Below are positions 19,958 to 20,699 of a stretch of DNA of 20,699 bases, one piece after another. Below the pieces are notes generated by a model. The model was not told where the DNA came from, did no database searches, and saw only the letters and a list, made by a program, of their open reading frames with translations. Source of the stretch: Spongospora subterranea (Eukaryota; Endomyxa; Phytomyxea; Plasmodiophorida; Plasmodiophoridae); the NCBI GenBank assembly GCA_900404475.1, contig OUQQ01000347.1:1-20699 (forward strand), given 5' to 3'. Position 1 is the stretch's first letter. The number at the start of each line of letters is the position of its first letter. The translations under genes and the position numbers were made by a program.

Positions 19958-20089
19958 ATGAAAGGCAACGGCAATCCGCACGCCGACAATCAGAGCGTCG
20001 AAAACCCGGACGACGACCATTCGCGCGTCTTTTACCCGGCAAATGACCACCTGATGAACTGGAACGTGGCCATCGGCGAGAGCAGCTGA
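19958..20089 (+). other. GC-rich open frame, 43 codons, unrecognised
   Basis: The frame from ATG 19958 to TGA 20087-20089 begins MKGNGNPHADNQSVENPDDD and ends AIGESS. It strongly prefers C or G at third positions (GGC, AAC, CCG, GAC, CTG, GTC), unlike the AT-leaning neighbours, and so looks translated in a different compositional setting. The frame stays open upstream to 19898. It may be an exon or a fragment of inserted DNA. I do not recognise it. Confidence 0.3.
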
Positions 20090-20218
20090 CTGAAGAATCA
20101 AGGCCGTTCACCCACTCCTTACGTCAACTGATTATTTAGGTCGTTTTCATCCCAGGGACAGCGCAAAGACTCTAAACTATACATGGTAAATTATAAATAT
20201 ATTTGGTTTCATTGACCA

Positions 20219-20699
20219 TTAAATTTGAAGTAGTTCTTCATTTTTTCGATTGTTGTTTCTTTCGGTACAAAAGAAATGAGGTAAATGTACAGACCTCTTT
20301 TTAGCAGCAGAAGTCCACATATCAGTCGTGATGCTATACTTGCGATTCCTGATGTGTCTAAAAAGAAACAAGCGAACTTTGGCACGGGTTGCTTCCCAAT
20401 GCTTCAGAGTCCTGCTTGGCACTGTATTTCTGGACGGTACTACCTAACGATCTTCCAAGGGATCGCAGAAATCGACAAATCAACATGCTTTACGACACTG
20501 AACGGCTGCGAATGATTGATGATCCAGTTGATCAAAATGATCGTTGGCTCTTGTCCACACGATGACTTTCCATTGGTGGACCTGCTTTCCATTTTGCAAT
20601 AAGTGTGTTTCTAGACACTTTCACAAACCCGTCGGCCAGCTTGATCTGCGTTGGGTCAGGACAGTTCACTTCATTGTGTTTGGTTCTTGAATGCCGAGA
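20219..20699 (-). pseudogene. Decayed hAT-family transposase, N-terminal part, runs off the window
   Basis: On the minus strand, in broken frames, I read IINHSQPFSVVKHVD (near 20525-20495), which matches the hAT block ..lPFsvVE..., then PSRTLKHWEATRAKVRLFLF (about 20420-20360), and KYSITTDMWTSAAKKRS (about 20340-20290). The last is the hAT signature with the first catalytic Asp (TTDxWTS). A stop and a frame change separate the first two blocks, and the following domain is missing. The remnant faces the opposite way to the one at 18950-19740 and continues beyond 20699. Confidence 0.7.

Noticed and set aside
19782..20111. 109-codon minus-strand frame
   Set aside because: It is Arg/Ser/Gly-rich antisense of the GC-rich plus frame, as expected from that frame's codon bias.
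1..20699. tRNA, rRNA or other structured RNA genes
   Set aside because: I looked for B-box-like TTC motifs and cloverleaf pairing by eye and found none that hold up; a covariance search would be needed to exclude them.

Overview
The window is nuclear DNA of a compact, intron-rich eukaryote. The evidence is in the splicing. Conserved proteins can be read only by joining short exons across introns, mostly 44-61 nt and of GT-AG type. When this is done, XPD/Rad3, bleomycin hydrolase, TRAPPC5/Trs31, a cyclic-nucleotide-gated K+-type channel and an RsuA/RluF-like pseudouridine synthase each come out full length, with exon totals divisible by three. Gene content and short introns fit an early-diverging flagellated (chytrid-like) fungus or a related unicellular opisthokont. 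This lineage is inference; no rRNA or other taxonomic marker is present.

Layout, left to right: (1) about 57-2588, plus strand, a 14-exon TPR protein of unknown role. (2) 2886-6344, plus, 22-exon XPD/Rad3 DNA helicase of TFIIH, 755 aa, with all four Fe-S cysteines. (3) 6532-9004, plus, a six-TM channel with a GYGD pore and a C-terminal cyclic-nucleotide-binding domain. (4) 9199-11271, minus, 15-exon bleomycin hydrolase, 446 aa, with an intact Cys/His/Asn triad. (5) 11636-12435, plus, three-exon bacterial-type pseudouridine synthase, 231 aa. (6) 12550-13311, minus, four-exon TRAPPC5/Trs31, 194 aa. (7) 13312-14588, mostly without a recognisable gene, with one weak small minus-strand ORF. (8) 14589-16283, plus, an intronless SNAPC1/SNAP43-like protein, 564 aa. 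(9) 16550-17059, minus, a small five-exon gene for an 82-aa protein I do not recognise, head-to-head with a possible unrecognised plus-strand gene from 17111. (10) About 17690-20699, a decayed repeat-rich tract: tandem repeats, two long hairpin-forming inverted repeats, remains of two hAT-family transposases in opposite orientations, and a short GC-rich open frame.

The left 16 kb is ordinary gene-dense housekeeping DNA: transcription/repair (XPD, SNAPC1), RNA modification, vesicle traffic, proteolysis and ion transport. There is no operon logic; genes alternate strands with 100-400 nt gaps and several AATAAA signals lie just past stop codons. The items most worth a second look are the atypical selectivity filter of the channel, two GC-AG introns needed to keep conserved reading frames, very small exons (one of 19 nt carries the bleomycin hydrolase catalytic Cys), the intronless SNAPC1-like gene among intron-packed neighbours, the five-exon orphan gene, and the paired palindromes in the transposon graveyard. 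I see no convincing new multi-gene system.
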